Positions 51,698 to 60,326 of a DNA stretch of 64,000 nt are shown here, in pieces. Both the position numbers and the translations under genes were made by a program. The stretch is from positions 1,288,001-1,352,000 of the forward strand of contig CP069393.1 in the NCBI GenBank assembly GCA_016887505.1, given 5' to 3'. The stretch comes from Clostridia bacterium (GTDB lineage: Bacteria > Bacillota > TC1 > UBA5767). Within the stretch, counting starts at the first letter, position 1, and the number at the start of each line of letters is the position of its first letter. Below the pieces are notes generated by a model. The model was not told the origin of the DNA. It worked only from the letters and a program-made list of their open reading frames with translations, and made no database searches.

Positions 51698-51811
51698 CGT
51701 ATTGTTCTCCCCTCTGTCCAAGCTATACTAGTATTCTACCATATTACAAACATGAGACAATATCAGCACTTACAATAACCCGTTCTTTGTAGAAGCATCT
51801 CAGCTGATTGG

Positions 51812-52285
51812 TTAACCCTTTTTTCGGTACCATATGATGTCATATCCATCTTCATCATTGGTTTCTCGTTTCACTTCATCAAAATTGACTAGATATTCGG
51901 TTGGAAAAAAGGACACAATTTGGCCAGGTCTCTTGGTCACTTGTATATTTACTAAGGTTAAGCATATTTCATCAATTAAATTGAGAGCTAACACTTGGCG
52001 ATAGAGCATTTCTCCACCCATGACAATACCGTTTGGGTATTTATGCAATTCATCAATACTCTTTAGCATACAAGCACCCCCAAATTCACGGCAGGTTGAA
52101 AGTACTACATTGTTTCTACCTGTTAAAGGCTTAGAACCGATAGATTCAAAGGTTTTACGGCCCATAATGACTGTATTACCCATGGTATATTGCTTAAAGT
52201 GTTTTAACTCTGATGGAATATGCCATGGCAGAATATGATCAATACCTATGATTCCCTCCTTATTCATACAAACAATACATTTCAC
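51812..52285 (-). CDS. folA: Dihydrofolate reductase
   Basis: This 157-residue DHFR reduces dihydrofolate with NADPH. MNKEGIIGIDHILPWHIPSE holds the M20 loop and substrate site, with the catalytic acidic residue expected at E26 or D17 nearby. GNTVIMGRKTFESIG is the NADPH-binding motif. The length is typical. AAGGTG precedes ATG 52285 at a rather long distance. No thymidylate synthase adjoins it, unlike in many Firmicutes. Confidence 0.93.
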   Translation of the reverse strand: MKCIVCMNKEGIIGIDHILPWHIPSELKHFKQYTMGNTVIMGRKTFESIGSKPLTGRNNVVLSTCREFGGACMLKSIDELHKYPNGIVMGGEMLYRQVLALNLIDEICLTLVNIQVTKRPGQIVSFFPTEYLVNFDEVKRETNDEDGYDIIWYRKKG

Positions 52286-52395
52286 TTTTAGGCACCTTCC
52301 TTTCCCCTATTTTAAGATAGCAGATTAAGAAATCCTTGTCATGCAAGACACCAATGAAAAATCTTCAAACCTCTATCGTTTTCATTGGCATTGGA

Positions 52396-52425
52396 CAAAA
52401 AAATAGCCGGTGGAAATCCACCGGC
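52396..52425 (-). terminator. Terminator of the AhpD-like gene
   Basis: GCCGGTGG (52406-52413) pairs with CCACCGGC (52418-52425). Seven T follow on the minus strand, eight bases past the stop. Confidence 0.92.
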
Positions 52426-52432
52426 ATCGTTT

Positions 52433-52789
52433 TTATTTGGCAAAATCCTTGGCAAATTCCTCCATGCACTCCTTCAACAAGGTAATTGAATACGCCATGG
52501 ATGGACCGCCACCAAAGGCTACGGAAACCATAGCAGCTTCTAAAATCTCTTTTTTGGAAGCACCAGCTTTAAATGCATTATAGCAGTGATAAACGATGCA
52601 ATATTCGCAACGATTATAGCAAGCAATTCCGATACTAATCAGTTCTTTGGTCTTTACATCTAATGCATCTTCTTTATACGATGCATCCAGTAGCCCCATA
52701 AAGGCTTTCATACATTCTGGATCATTTTCACCCAGATACTTAAAACCACAAGTAAAATCCTTCAACATTGCTCTTACATCATACGCCAT
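52433..52789 (-). CDS. Carboxymuconolactone decarboxylase/AhpD-like protein
   Basis: The protein is 118 residues from ATG 52789, which follows GGAGGTGCGTT. The CMD/AhpD fold is marked by TKELISIGIACYNRCEYCI and HCYNAFKAGASKKEILEAA. The CxxC in RCEYCIVYH is the redox pair of AhpD-type alkyl hydroperoxidases, so a thiol reductase or peroxidase role is likely. It lies 63 bases downstream of the MarR gene on the same strand and is probably its target. Confidence 0.92.
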   Translation of the reverse strand: MAYDVRAMLKDFTCGFKYLGENDPECMKAFMGLLDASYKEDALDVKTKELISIGIACYNRCEYCIVYHCYNAFKAGASKKEILEAAMVSVAFGGGPSMAYSITLLKECMEEFAKDFAK

Positions 52790-52852
52790 AACGCACCTCC
52801 ATGTATTTAGTTGCATATGCTACTATTAGTATAGCAACTAAATTCACAAGGT

Positions 52853-53293
52853 TCAATCTATTTCCGAATCACACACATTTTTTACCATTTTTTCTAGTAC
52901 TTCTTCATAAATGGATAAATCCTCATCTGAAATACCCCTAATTAAGTCATTATTAAAAGACTGACCCACAAAAAGCAGAGAATCAATATGACTCTGTCCT
53001 TGTTCGGTTAACTTTAGAACAAACGCTCTACGGTCTACAGTGTCCCGACATCGTTCTACCAGGCCCATCTTTTCTAGTCTATCAACCAAGCGACCAAGAC
53101 TAGAATCAGCAACACCCAATTCCTTGGCCAAGGTCTTCTGATTAATGGCTTTGTAGTCTAGCATGGTATAAAGAGCTATCCATTGTAATCTAGTCAGCCC
53201 GGTTCCTTCAAGCCTTTCCCCGAAGGCTTCTTGGAGCAACTTGATTTTGCGCCCCGTTATATAGCCTAGTCACTTATTTAATTGGAATGTCAT
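52853..53293 (-). pseudogene. MarR family regulator with in-frame TGA at codon 8
   Basis: From ATG 53293, placed eight or so bases after AAGGTGGGAG, the frame reads MTFQLNK, TGA (53270-53272), LGYITGRKIKLLQEAFGERL and on to a complete MarR protein: TGLTRLQW, LAKELGVADSSLGRLVDRL, RDTVDRRAFVLKLT. The residues before and after the TGA match the usual MarR N-terminal helix, so the natural start is at 53293. Without readthrough, only a TTG at 53239 without a ribosome site could begin a 128-residue form lacking helix 1. This is a broken gene, a TGA recoding case or a sequence error. Confidence 0.75.
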
Positions 53294-53327
53294 TTGCTCC
53301 CACCTTTCATATCCAAATCTATTAAGT

Positions 53328-53342
53328 AGTTATCACATAACT
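53328..53342. promoter_or_regulatory. Possible MarR operator
   Basis: AGTTAT and ATAACT form a perfect inverted repeat around CAC, 35-49 bases before the MarR start. MarR proteins bind such short palindromes in their own promoters. Assignment is by position only. Confidence 0.4.
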
Positions 53343-53369
53343 CCATTATTCTAGAAATATATAGCATCA

Positions 53370-53861
53370 TTACAGGGAAAATACTTTTTCGTGTCGTAGT
53401 AGCCACGCTTTCTTTTCCACCCCATCTCGATATCCTACCATACTTGCATCAGCTCCGATTACACGATGGCAGGGAATTATGATAGGGATAGGGTTGCGAT
53501 TGTTTGCTCCTCCTACAGCCCGGTAGGCCCTAGGTCTCCCAATGATTTCAGCAATCTGCTTATAGCTTTTTACCTCACCATACGGAATTTTTTGTAGTGC
53601 CTCCCATACCTGATGTTGAAATATTGTTCCTTCAAGCGTAAGCGGTAAGTCAAAACTCTTTCTTTTGCCAGCAAAGTATTCTTTAAGTTGGCAAATGGCT
53701 TCTTGAGCAACAGGGCTTTGTTTTATATGGTCAGTTTTAATTTCTACAGCATCAAACTGCAAACTTACAATTGCAGCATTCTTACAACCAATTAGTAATG
53801 GCCCCATTGGTGATTCGACCTGCATATATCCTACATTTTCTAGCATGGCAATAGTAGACAT
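53370..53861 (-). CDS. ogt: Methylated-DNA--protein-cysteine methyltransferase
   Basis: This 163-residue suicide enzyme removes alkyl groups from O6-guanine in DNA. The acceptor is the cysteine of IIPCHRVIGADASMVGY, in the C-terminal half. VWEALQKIPYGEVKSY and RAYRAVGGANNRNP form the DNA-binding helix-turn-helix and arginine finger. GAGGAT precedes ATG 53861. The length is standard. It is apparently monocistronic, though the MarR gene follows 76 bases downstream. Confidence 0.95.
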   Translation of the reverse strand: MSTIAMLENVGYMQVESPMGPLLIGCKNAAIVSLQFDAVEIKTDHIKQSPVAQEAICQLKEYFAGKRKSFDLPLTLEGTIFQHQVWEALQKIPYGEVKSYKQIAEIIGRPRAYRAVGGANNRNPIPIIIPCHRVIGADASMVGYRDGVEKKAWLLRHEKVFSL

Positions 53862-53952
53862 TTCTTATCCTCTACGCTTTCTTAGTCTATTATATAATAT
53901 TACCACGAAACAAGACTTTATACTTTTGGGACATACATTATTTATTCTTCCA

Positions 53953-53980
53953 CAAAAAAAGACGCTAATTTCTCAGCGCC
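53953..53980 (-). terminator. Terminator of the sigma-gerW operon
   Basis: GACGCT (53961-53966) pairs with AGCGCC (53975-53980), including one G-T pair. Seven T follow on the minus strand. Confidence 0.75.
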
Positions 53981-54004
53981 TTATCATTTAGACTACAACC
54001 AAAA

Positions 54005-54391
54005 CTACTCGGCTACATCTTCAGCCTTTTCTTGCTTGTTCTTTTTCATGGAAAGATCCATCTTATCCATCAAGTCGGGCACTATTTCAAGCAATTTCTC
54101 AAAGGAATGTCCTTTACTTATTGGCAGAATCTGTACATCACCATCTTTAACAACAATCATGGCTGTAGGAGAAATCTTTGCACCCAATCCTCCACCAGTT
54201 CCAGTACCAGCTGCACCAGAGGCATCACTACCATTGCCACCACCGTTGCCCATGCCAAATGAAATGGTCATAGCAGGAATCATGGTTAAGCCCTCCATCT
54301 GAATAGGTTCTCCAATTACAGTTTTTTCCTTAACGAAGTTCTCGAACTTGTCAAACATTGCATCCATGTTTTCTTTGAATTTAAATTCCAT
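54005..54391 (-). CDS. gerW: GerW/YtfJ family sporulation protein
   Basis: This 128-residue protein has the family core KTVIGEPIQMEGLTMIPAMT, a glycine-rich GNGGGNGSDASG region (about 50-70) and SPTAMIVVKDGDVQILPISK. In Bacillus, YtfJ/GerW is a spore protein needed for SleB-dependent germination. Here it implies sporulation capacity. The start at ATG 54391 overlaps the DUF2953 gene by 11 bases and has AGGAGG upstream. It is the last gene of the ECF sigma operon. Confidence 0.93.
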   Translation of the reverse strand: MEFKFKENMDAMFDKFENFVKEKTVIGEPIQMEGLTMIPAMTISFGMGNGGGNGSDASGAAGTGTGGGLGAKISPTAMIVVKDGDVQILPISKGHSFEKLLEIVPDLMDKMDLSMKKNKQEKAEDVAE

Positions 54392-55055
54392 AACTCTTCC
54401 TCCTTGTTCCCAACAACATATTTCTCGACGACTTATGTAGCAACAGCCTTATGGCTATGTACACCATATAGATAATAACAAGCTTTCCCTCCATGTAGAT
54501 TTCACCCTCATACACCTCGCGGTCAAAAGCATATTGGATATTCATGTGATGGAATCCCATTCCCCGCATAGTTTCTATTACTGCACTCATAAGACCTGTA
54601 TAGTATGGATCGTCAAAGCCCACGATTCCATACCCCTCAACGCTTCTCGGTAGCACATGACCTAAAACCTTTCGGATACTAGAAAACAAATATTCTAGTG
54701 CCTCCACGCTGAATACCGTACCCCTATCTTTCCTCTTCTTATTCTTCTCTTTTGTATCCTTTCCTTTCTTATCCTTTCTTTTATCGCTTCCAAACTTGGT
54801 TAAACTCTCTTCATCCACCTTAAACGGAATTCCCAAAATACGAATTAGACCTTCAAAGCCAGAACCATGCCGGTAGATTCCCCTAAGAGCCAGCAGTCCA
54901 AAAAGCCAATGTATGTCCACGGATACGCTTTTTTCTTCTTTGCTCACACCCCGTATCTTATAGCGGAAGGGAATAAAGAGTACAGCCAACAGCACGAGTA
55001 ACAAAGCCCATAATACTACTTGAATTATCTTCATGAATATCTTAAGCATCATCAT
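54381..55055 (-). CDS. DUF2953 membrane protein (YtfI-like)
   Basis: This 224-residue protein has an N-terminal membrane segment (about 6-28) and the DUF2953 core VDIHWLFGLLALRG. A lysine-rich stretch (about 90-110) and FDDPYYTGLMSAVI follow. In Bacillus ytfI sits directly before ytfJ (gerW), as here. The function is unknown but tied to GerW. It starts four bases after the anti-sigma gene. Confidence 0.88.
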   Translation of the reverse strand: MMMLKIFMKIIQVVLWALLLVLLAVLFIPFRYKIRGVSKEEKSVSVDIHWLFGLLALRGIYRHGSGFEGLIRILGIPFKVDEESLTKFGSDKRKDKKGKDTKEKNKKRKDRGTVFSVEALEYLFSSIRKVLGHVLPRSVEGYGIVGFDDPYYTGLMSAVIETMRGMGFHHMNIQYAFDREVYEGEIYMEGKLVIIYMVYIAIRLLLHKSSRNMLLGTRRKSYGI

Positions 55056-55059
55056 GACC

Positions 55060-55482
55060 TTATCCCTTCGCCATCACCCGGCGGTAACTATGTCTAATCA
55101 TAACTCTAGAAGCACTCAAAAAAGATGATCCTACCACTCTTACCGTCTTAGTGGCAACTTTCAATCCAGGTAAATATTCTAAAAATAGAAGTGGACCATT
55201 TATGGCAGTAGCCTGTAGCTTTAGAAAGTCCTTTAGAATAAAACGTTGACCCGTCACTTCCCTTATGGCTACTTTCCCAATTTCATCCAATTCCTGGGGT
55301 ATCGGTGTGTCGCCTGCAGACCAAACTTCTAGATCCAGGTAGAGCGCCCTAATCTCTTCCAACTTCCGCTTGCATTTGGGACAACCCAGTAGATGACTTT
55401 CCAAAGCCAAAGAACTTAATTGATCCAATTCGCCATCCAATAATTCATATAGTGTTTCTTCACTAATGTGACATTCCATCAC
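55060..55482 (-). CDS. Zinc-finger anti-sigma factor (zf-HC2)
   Basis: This 140-residue protein has a zf-HC2/ZAS N-terminus: ISEETLYELLDGELD, then HLLGCPKCKRKLEE, the H-x3-C-x2-C zinc site. It should bind and hold the ECF sigma factor encoded just upstream. No strong membrane segment follows, only the moderately hydrophobic GPLLFLEYLPGLKVATKTV, so it may be cytoplasmic. Its ATG overlaps the sigma gene stop (ATGA), allowing coupled synthesis. The releasing signal is unknown. Confidence 0.9.
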   Translation of the reverse strand: MMECHISEETLYELLDGELDQLSSLALESHLLGCPKCKRKLEEIRALYLDLEVWSAGDTPIPQELDEIGKVAIREVTGQRFILKDFLKLQATAINGPLLFLEYLPGLKVATKTVRVVGSSFLSASRVMIRHSYRRVMAKG

Positions 55483-56012
55483 TCATTTCCTCCACCTTTT
55501 TCTTCACCTATTCTCCGAGCCAGAGCTTTACGACCTTGGTAGAGATATGTTTTGATCGTCCCTTCTGGCTTATCCATAGCCCTTGCTATTTCTTTGTAAC
55601 TTAGCCCCTCAAAGTGCCTGAGAAGAATCGCCACTCTTTGTTCAGGCTTCAATTTATCAATATGGTAGCTCATATTTTCACTTCTTAATCTTGCCAGCAC
55701 CTCTTCTTCAGTATTTTCAGGACTGGCAATCTGGTCCATTAGGCCATATTCTTCATCTTTAGCACTCAAAGAAAGAGTCTTCTTCTTGTCACGTTGGAAA
55801 TTCATGCAGGTATTCAATGCTATCCTTCGAATCCAAGGCTTCAGGTTCCGTTCTAAATCAACGCTCTCCCAGTTGCGAAGCACTTTTACAAATACTTCCT
55901 GTGATAAATCCAAAGCATCCTGCTCGTTACCACAATACCGATAACAGATAACATAGATGTAGCCTTTGTACTCCTGGAATAGTTTTTCAAATTCCTTTCT
56001 TTTTCCTGACAT
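55479..56012 (-). CDS. ECF sigma factor (sigma-70 family)
   Basis: This 177-residue RNA polymerase sigma factor has region 2 (about 10-75, with YICYRYCGNEQDALDLSQEV and PWIRRIALNTCMN) and region 4 (about 120-170, with VAILLRHFEGLSYKEIAR and EGTIKTYLYQGRKALARR). Regions 1 and 3 are missing, as in ECF proteins. GGGTGAAGC precedes ATG 56012. It heads an operon with its anti-sigma factor, DUF2953 and gerW. No promoter was identified confidently upstream. Direct GTGCAAAT copies on the minus strand, 45 bases apart (56025-56032 and 56070-56077), are possible control sites. Confidence 0.93.
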   Translation of the reverse strand: MSGKRKEFEKLFQEYKGYIYVICYRYCGNEQDALDLSQEVFVKVLRNWESVDLERNLKPWIRRIALNTCMNFQRDKKKTLSLSAKDEEYGLMDQIASPENTEEEVLARLRSENMSYHIDKLKPEQRVAILLRHFEGLSYKEIARAMDKPEGTIKTYLYQGRKALARRIGEEKGGGNE

Positions 56013-56187
56013 GCTTCACCCGGCATTTGCACTAAACCTTCCTGTGATTCACTTACTACCCTATACCCAATTTGCACCAAAAAGTTTTGAATACTGTAAA
56101 ATTTCTCATATTATTGGTTTTTCTTAGTTCCAAATGAGATTTAAACCCCTCTATCTTTCTCTCTTAAGAAAATCTCTCATCCACTGT

Positions 56188-57603
56188 CTAGCTTGGCTCT
56201 TCCTCGGTCCTTCCTTGTTCAGTATTGTATCCCACTATCTTAATCAGTCGGATATCTGCATAGGAATAAGCACTCATGGGGCAATCAATTCGGTCCGTTG
56301 TGTTGGAATTAACCAAATAGTCTACAAGCATATCATTTTCATCACGAATCACATCTACAATAATCACCGAGTGAGTCCACTTTCCATCGGTTCCATATTG
56401 AATGACATCCCCAATTTGCCCACTGTAGATATTGTCTCCTACTATGGCAACCAATCCTGGCCCTTCATTATTCATTGCATATTCATAAAACTCATCCACA
56501 CCAGACCAAGAGGATGAACGACCACTATGTCTTTCTTTTTCATCTAGACAATCTCCATACCATTTCCACTGATTGTTAATAGAGCCGGTTATATCCATAG
56601 GGATGCCCCCAGCATACAAGCATTGGCTAATAAAATTGTTACAGTTCCCCCCTAATTCATCGTATGCCTTCCACACTGGATTACGAAGCAGTCCACAACA
56701 GCCCGTCCATTCATAAGCATATTCTACCGCTTTTTCACGATCATATTCATTTTCCCAAACTGGTTCAAGATCAGAAAATTCACTAGTCCCTTCTAGATAC
56801 TGCTCATAGGCAGCAACGTTATTATGAATGCTTTCATTGGCGTCTAGTACTAAAAGTCCAAGCACCTTACTATATCTTTCATCAAGCAGTGCTAAGTTCA
56901 CAATTTTTTCTTTATCAATATCCCAATTAAATTCTTCTTCCGAAACATCCAATGTTTCGGTAGCCTCATCTTTCTTAAATTCGCTGGTAAAACCTTTCTC
57001 TGCTACATAGTAAACATCTTCCTGCTTGGTGTGTATAAGAATCTTCCACTCATCATCCGTTTTTTGAACAAGAAATTCATGTTTTATGCCACTTGCATAA
57101 GTGGTTCTTTCAGGGATAAAGGAATATCTTATTTGGCTATGTTCCAAGAGCACTACACGCAGTAGATTGTTCCCCATTTCGGTAGCCTCAATTATTTCTA
57201 ATATGCATTCATAGTAATTGAGCCTTAGATCTGACTCTTGGCCTTTCCTCACTGCCAACAAATAGGATAGTGCCAATTGATTAATGTATGCGTTTTGGGC
57301 AGAGGCTTCATATTCTAAGTCAAAATAAGAAAGAAGATTCGCCTCTTGATAATCTACGAATGATGAATAGTAGTCTAAGGTGAAATCTCGAATTAGTAAT
57401 TCAACAGCTTTTGGCATACTAATAGTGCCAAGATTGGCAAAAACAATCTTCTGCTGTTCATTATTTGCCCTTAATGCGATTTCATCATTATCCCCATTCT
57501 GAATACTAGTTTCATCGCTCACCTTTAACGTGCAAGAAGTGCACAGACATATGCTCAACCCCAAAAGCGCCAACATCCGATAGATCGCGTTATTTTTTTT
57601 CAC
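56188..57603 (-). CDS. Lipoprotein with amidase_6 domain
   Basis: This 471-residue exported protein has lipobox LCTSC and starts at GTG 57603 after GGAGGTAGA. A helical or beta middle region (about 40-290) of unclear role precedes a putative amidase_6 (NlpC/P60-like) domain (about 305-470). The nucleophile Cys is in GGNCNNFISQCLYAGGIPM and the His in WTHSVIIVD. It may cleave peptidoglycan cross-links or other cell-wall amides. It follows the ECF operon on the same strand after a 176-base gap without features. Confidence 0.9.
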   Translation of the reverse strand: MKKNNAIYRMLALLGLSICLCTSCTLKVSDETSIQNGDNDEIALRANNEQQKIVFANLGTISMPKAVELLIRDFTLDYYSSFVDYQEANLLSYFDLEYEASAQNAYINQLALSYLLAVRKGQESDLRLNYYECILEIIEATEMGNNLLRVVLLEHSQIRYSFIPERTTYASGIKHEFLVQKTDDEWKILIHTKQEDVYYVAEKGFTSEFKKDEATETLDVSEEEFNWDIDKEKIVNLALLDERYSKVLGLLVLDANESIHNNVAAYEQYLEGTSEFSDLEPVWENEYDREKAVEYAYEWTGCCGLLRNPVWKAYDELGGNCNNFISQCLYAGGIPMDITGSINNQWKWYGDCLDEKERHSGRSSSWSGVDEFYEYAMNNEGPGLVAIVGDNIYSGQIGDVIQYGTDGKWTHSVIIVDVIRDENDMLVDYLVNSNTTDRIDCPMSAYSYADIRLIKIVGYNTEQGRTEEEPS

Positions 57604-57907
57604 TCTACCTCCACAATGAATTGCTATAGATAGTCAAGCTAGATCGCTCTTATAGGTATAACACTTCTCCGCCCGGGCCATATATCCTCTTACAGCATTT
57701 TTCCTATCGATACCCCACAATAATGTTAAACTCCTTATCTGCCCAGCTAGGACAATTATTCCGCATGCTCTTGCAACCTTGCTTGTTTCAACAAAATAAA
57801 AAGGCTTGGTTTTTCTCTAGTGAGAAACCAAACCTTTCAGTCGTATATATTCATATGCTGTGCTTTTAGCAGAAAGCAATTCATTTTTGCCCAACAGCTT
57901 TTCCTTC
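57604..57907. other. Intergenic region with terminator
   Basis: This 304-base gap between the amidase gene start and livF stop holds only the terminator of the liv operon. A TTGACT and a TATAAG lie near 57630-57660 on the minus strand but at wrong spacing. Nothing else was seen. Confidence 0.5.
57795..57837 (-). terminator. Terminator of the liv operon
   Basis: The 18-base stretch AAAGGCTTGGTTTTTCTC (57800 onward) pairs with GAGAAACCAAACCTTT (57822-57837) with small mismatches. TTTTTATTTT follows on the minus strand. Confidence 0.88.
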
Positions 57908-58612
57908 TTATCCACCCAAATAGGCTTTTTTCACTGCTTCACTGTTGGCTAATTCATTGGCATCTCCTGAAAGCACTACTTTTCCAGTTTCTAAAACATA
58001 CGCCCTATCTGCAATGGAAAGTGCCATGTTGGCATTTTGTTCCACCAACAAAATAGTCGTTCCTTCCCTGTTTATTCTCTTGATAATTGAAAAAATATCT
58101 TTTACCAAAAGAGGGGCCAGACCCATAGATGGCTCATCTAACACCATAAGTTTAGGTCTACTCATTAGTGCTCTGCCCATAGCCAGCATCTGTTGCTCGC
58201 CACCAGATAAAGTACCCGCATATTGTTTTTCTCTCTCTTTAAGGCGAGGAAAACTCGTGTATACTTTTTCCATGCTTTCGGCAATTTTCTTTTTATCCTT
58301 CTCAAGATAGGCGCCCAGTTCAAGGTTGTTTTTAACACTCATGTTTGCAAAAACGCGTCTACCTTCCGGTACCTGGGAAAGCCCTGCAGACACAATTTTT
58401 TGTGCTGGCATCTTTGTAATATCCTGTCCCTCAAAAAAAATGCTGCCTTCTTTTGGGCGAATCAAACCAGATATGGTATGGAGTGTCGTTGTTTTTCCGG
58501 CGCCATTGGCTCCGATGAGGGTTACAATCTCCCCTTCATGCACTTGAAGAGTGAGACCTTTCAGTGCATGGATTGCACCGTAATAAACATGCAGATTATC
58601 AATCTTAAGCAT
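57908..58612 (-). CDS. livF: Branched-chain amino acid ABC transporter ATPase LivF
   Basis: This 234-residue ATPase has Walker A GANGAGKTT near residue 34, the signature LSGGEQQMLAMGRAL, Walker B LMVLDEPSMGLAP and the H-loop VEQN. The tail ends AYLGG, as is usual. It is paired with LivG. The start codon overlaps the livG 3' end by eight bases. It is the last gene of the livKHMGF operon. Confidence 0.95.
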   Translation of the reverse strand: MLKIDNLHVYYGAIHALKGLTLQVHEGEIVTLIGANGAGKTTTLHTISGLIRPKEGSIFFEGQDITKMPAQKIVSAGLSQVPEGRRVFANMSVKNNLELGAYLEKDKKKIAESMEKVYTSFPRLKEREKQYAGTLSGGEQQMLAMGRALMSRPKLMVLDEPSMGLAPLLVKDIFSIIKRINREGTTILLVEQNANMALSIADRAYVLETGKVVLSGDANELANSEAVKKAYLGG

Positions 58613-59375
58613 CGATTGCCTCCTCTCCTAGATAAGCTTCGATAACGCGTTTGTTGTTCTTTATTTCTTCAGGCGTTCCCTCGGCAATAATCTTACCATA
58701 ATCTAAAACATAGAGACGCTCACAAATACCCATTACCAAAGACATATCGTGTTCAATAAGAAGAATTGTCAGATTGAAATCCTTTCGGATTTTATGAATC
58801 AACTTCATCAAATTTTGTGTTTCTTGAGGATTCATACCTGCAGCCGGCTCATCCAGCAAAAGAAGCTTTGGATCAGCAGCAAGTGCACGTACAATTTCTA
58901 GCCTTCTTTGTTCCCCATACGGCAGGTTGGCCGCATTCTCATCTTGTTTATCTTCTAAATCAAAGATTCTCAAAAGCTCTAATGCACGTTCATGCATCTC
59001 CGCCTCTACAGCTCTATATTTGCGACCATGCACAAAAGCACTAAAAAGACCATACCGCAAATGGCCATGAAATCCAGTCTTAACATTTTCAATCACACTC
59101 ATGGACTTAAACAGTCGAATGTTCTGAAAGGTTCGGGCAATCCCCTTATTGGTAATAACGTAAGGTCTTAAACCAGCTACGTCTTCACCAGCAAAGTATA
59201 GCTCCCCTTCTGTTGGACTGTACACTCCTGTAAACAAGTTAAAAGCTGTCGTTTTTCCAGCTCCATTAGGACCGATCAATCCAACCAGTTCTCCGGTGTC
59301 TATGTGGATATGCAAATCTGATATAGCCGCCAGTCCACCAAACATCTTGGATACTTTTTGGGTTTTAAGCATCAT
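58605..59375 (-). CDS. livG: Branched-chain amino acid ABC transporter ATPase LivG
   Basis: This ATPase of about 256 residues has Walker A GPNGAGKTT, YGEQRRLEIVRALA as a variant signature (no LSGG), Walker B LLLLDEPAAGMNPQE and H-loop IEHD. Three ATG codons in a row (59372-59380) follow AAAGGAGGGA; the middle one is chosen by spacing. It overlaps livM by 11 bases and livF by eight. LivF and LivG power transport by LivHM. Confidence 0.95.
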   Translation of the reverse strand: MMLKTQKVSKMFGGLAAISDLHIHIDTGELVGLIGPNGAGKTTAFNLFTGVYSPTEGELYFAGEDVAGLRPYVITNKGIARTFQNIRLFKSMSVIENVKTGFHGHLRYGLFSAFVHGRKYRAVEAEMHERALELLRIFDLEDKQDENAANLPYGEQRRLEIVRALAADPKLLLLDEPAAGMNPQETQNLMKLIHKIRKDFNLTILLIEHDMSLVMGICERLYVLDYGKIIAEGTPEEIKNNKRVIEAYLGEEAIDA

Positions 59376-60318
59376 CATTCCCTCCTTTTTTCGGCAAAAT
59401 CCGATCAAATATTTTACCGGATAACTCCTTATTGCCCATCAGACCTTGGGGTCTGAATATCATGACGGCAACCAAAAGAATGGAATAAATCACCATACGG
59501 AATGCACCTAGCTCAATCAATGCCGCATTTAGGAAGGTTACACCCAGTCCTGCAAACACTGCACCGGTAACACTGCCTAGACCACCCAGTACCACCATAA
59601 CCAAGGCGTCAAAAGACTTTTGTAAAGCAAAGGTTGCTGGCTGAATCATGAAGAAATAGTGGGAATACAGTCCCCCGGCAATTCCAGCAAAGAATGCACC
59701 AAGACTGAAAGCCAATGTTTTGTAATAGGTAGTGTTTATACCCATTAGTTCTGCAGCTACTTCATCGTCTCGTATGGTTATACAAGCTTTACCGTGCATA
59801 GACTTTATGAAATTGTTAATAATCACTACTGTGAACACGGTCATGACGAAGGTCCAAGTCCAGTTGGTAATCTTGGGAATGCCATTGATTCCAGCTGCTC
59901 CACCCACATATTCAATATTCACCAATACACCACGGATAATCTCCCCAAAGCCTAGCGTTGCTATGGCCAGGTAATCACCTCGAAGACGTAGCGTCGGCAA
60001 GCCAATTAAAATACCCATTAAAAAAGATACTAAAGCGCCCGCTAGAATAGCGAGCGGGTAGGGAAATCCAAATTGCATGGTTGTAACGGCAGAAACATAT
60101 GCCCCTATGGCCATAAAACCAGCATGTCCTAGCGCTAGCTGACCGGTAAAGCCTACTACTAAATTCAGGCTAACTGCCAAAATAACGTTTATGCCCGCCC
60201 AAATGATGTTCACCTGCTGAAAACTGTTGATAAAGCCGAACACATCTGTGGCTAGAAAAACCAATCCCCAGACAAGGAATAGTACAATACATATTATGCT
60301 TAAATTACGTTTACTCAT
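59365..60318 (-). CDS. livM: Branched-chain amino acid ABC transporter permease LivM
   Basis: This 317-residue permease has about nine membrane segments. LNLVVGFTGQLALGHAGF and GDYLAIATLGFGEIIRG are its family motifs. It forms the membrane channel together with LivH. It starts eight bases after livH. The length is typical. The last bases also form the livG ribosome site. Confidence 0.95.
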   Translation of the reverse strand: MSKRNLSIICIVLFLVWGLVFLATDVFGFINSFQQVNIIWAGINVILAVSLNLVVGFTGQLALGHAGFMAIGAYVSAVTTMQFGFPYPLAILAGALVSFLMGILIGLPTLRLRGDYLAIATLGFGEIIRGVLVNIEYVGGAAGINGIPKITNWTWTFVMTVFTVVIINNFIKSMHGKACITIRDDEVAAELMGINTTYYKTLAFSLGAFFAGIAGGLYSHYFFMIQPATFALQKSFDALVMVVLGGLGSVTGAVFAGLGVTFLNAALIELGAFRMVIYSILLVAVMIFRPQGLMGNKELSGKIFDRILPKKGGNDDA

Positions 60319-60326
60319 CTAGGCAC

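Noticed and set aside
53270-53272. TGA in the MarR gene as selenocysteine
   Set aside because: No SECIS-like hairpin was seen after the codon and MarR proteins do not need Cys or Sec there; decay or sequence error is likelier.
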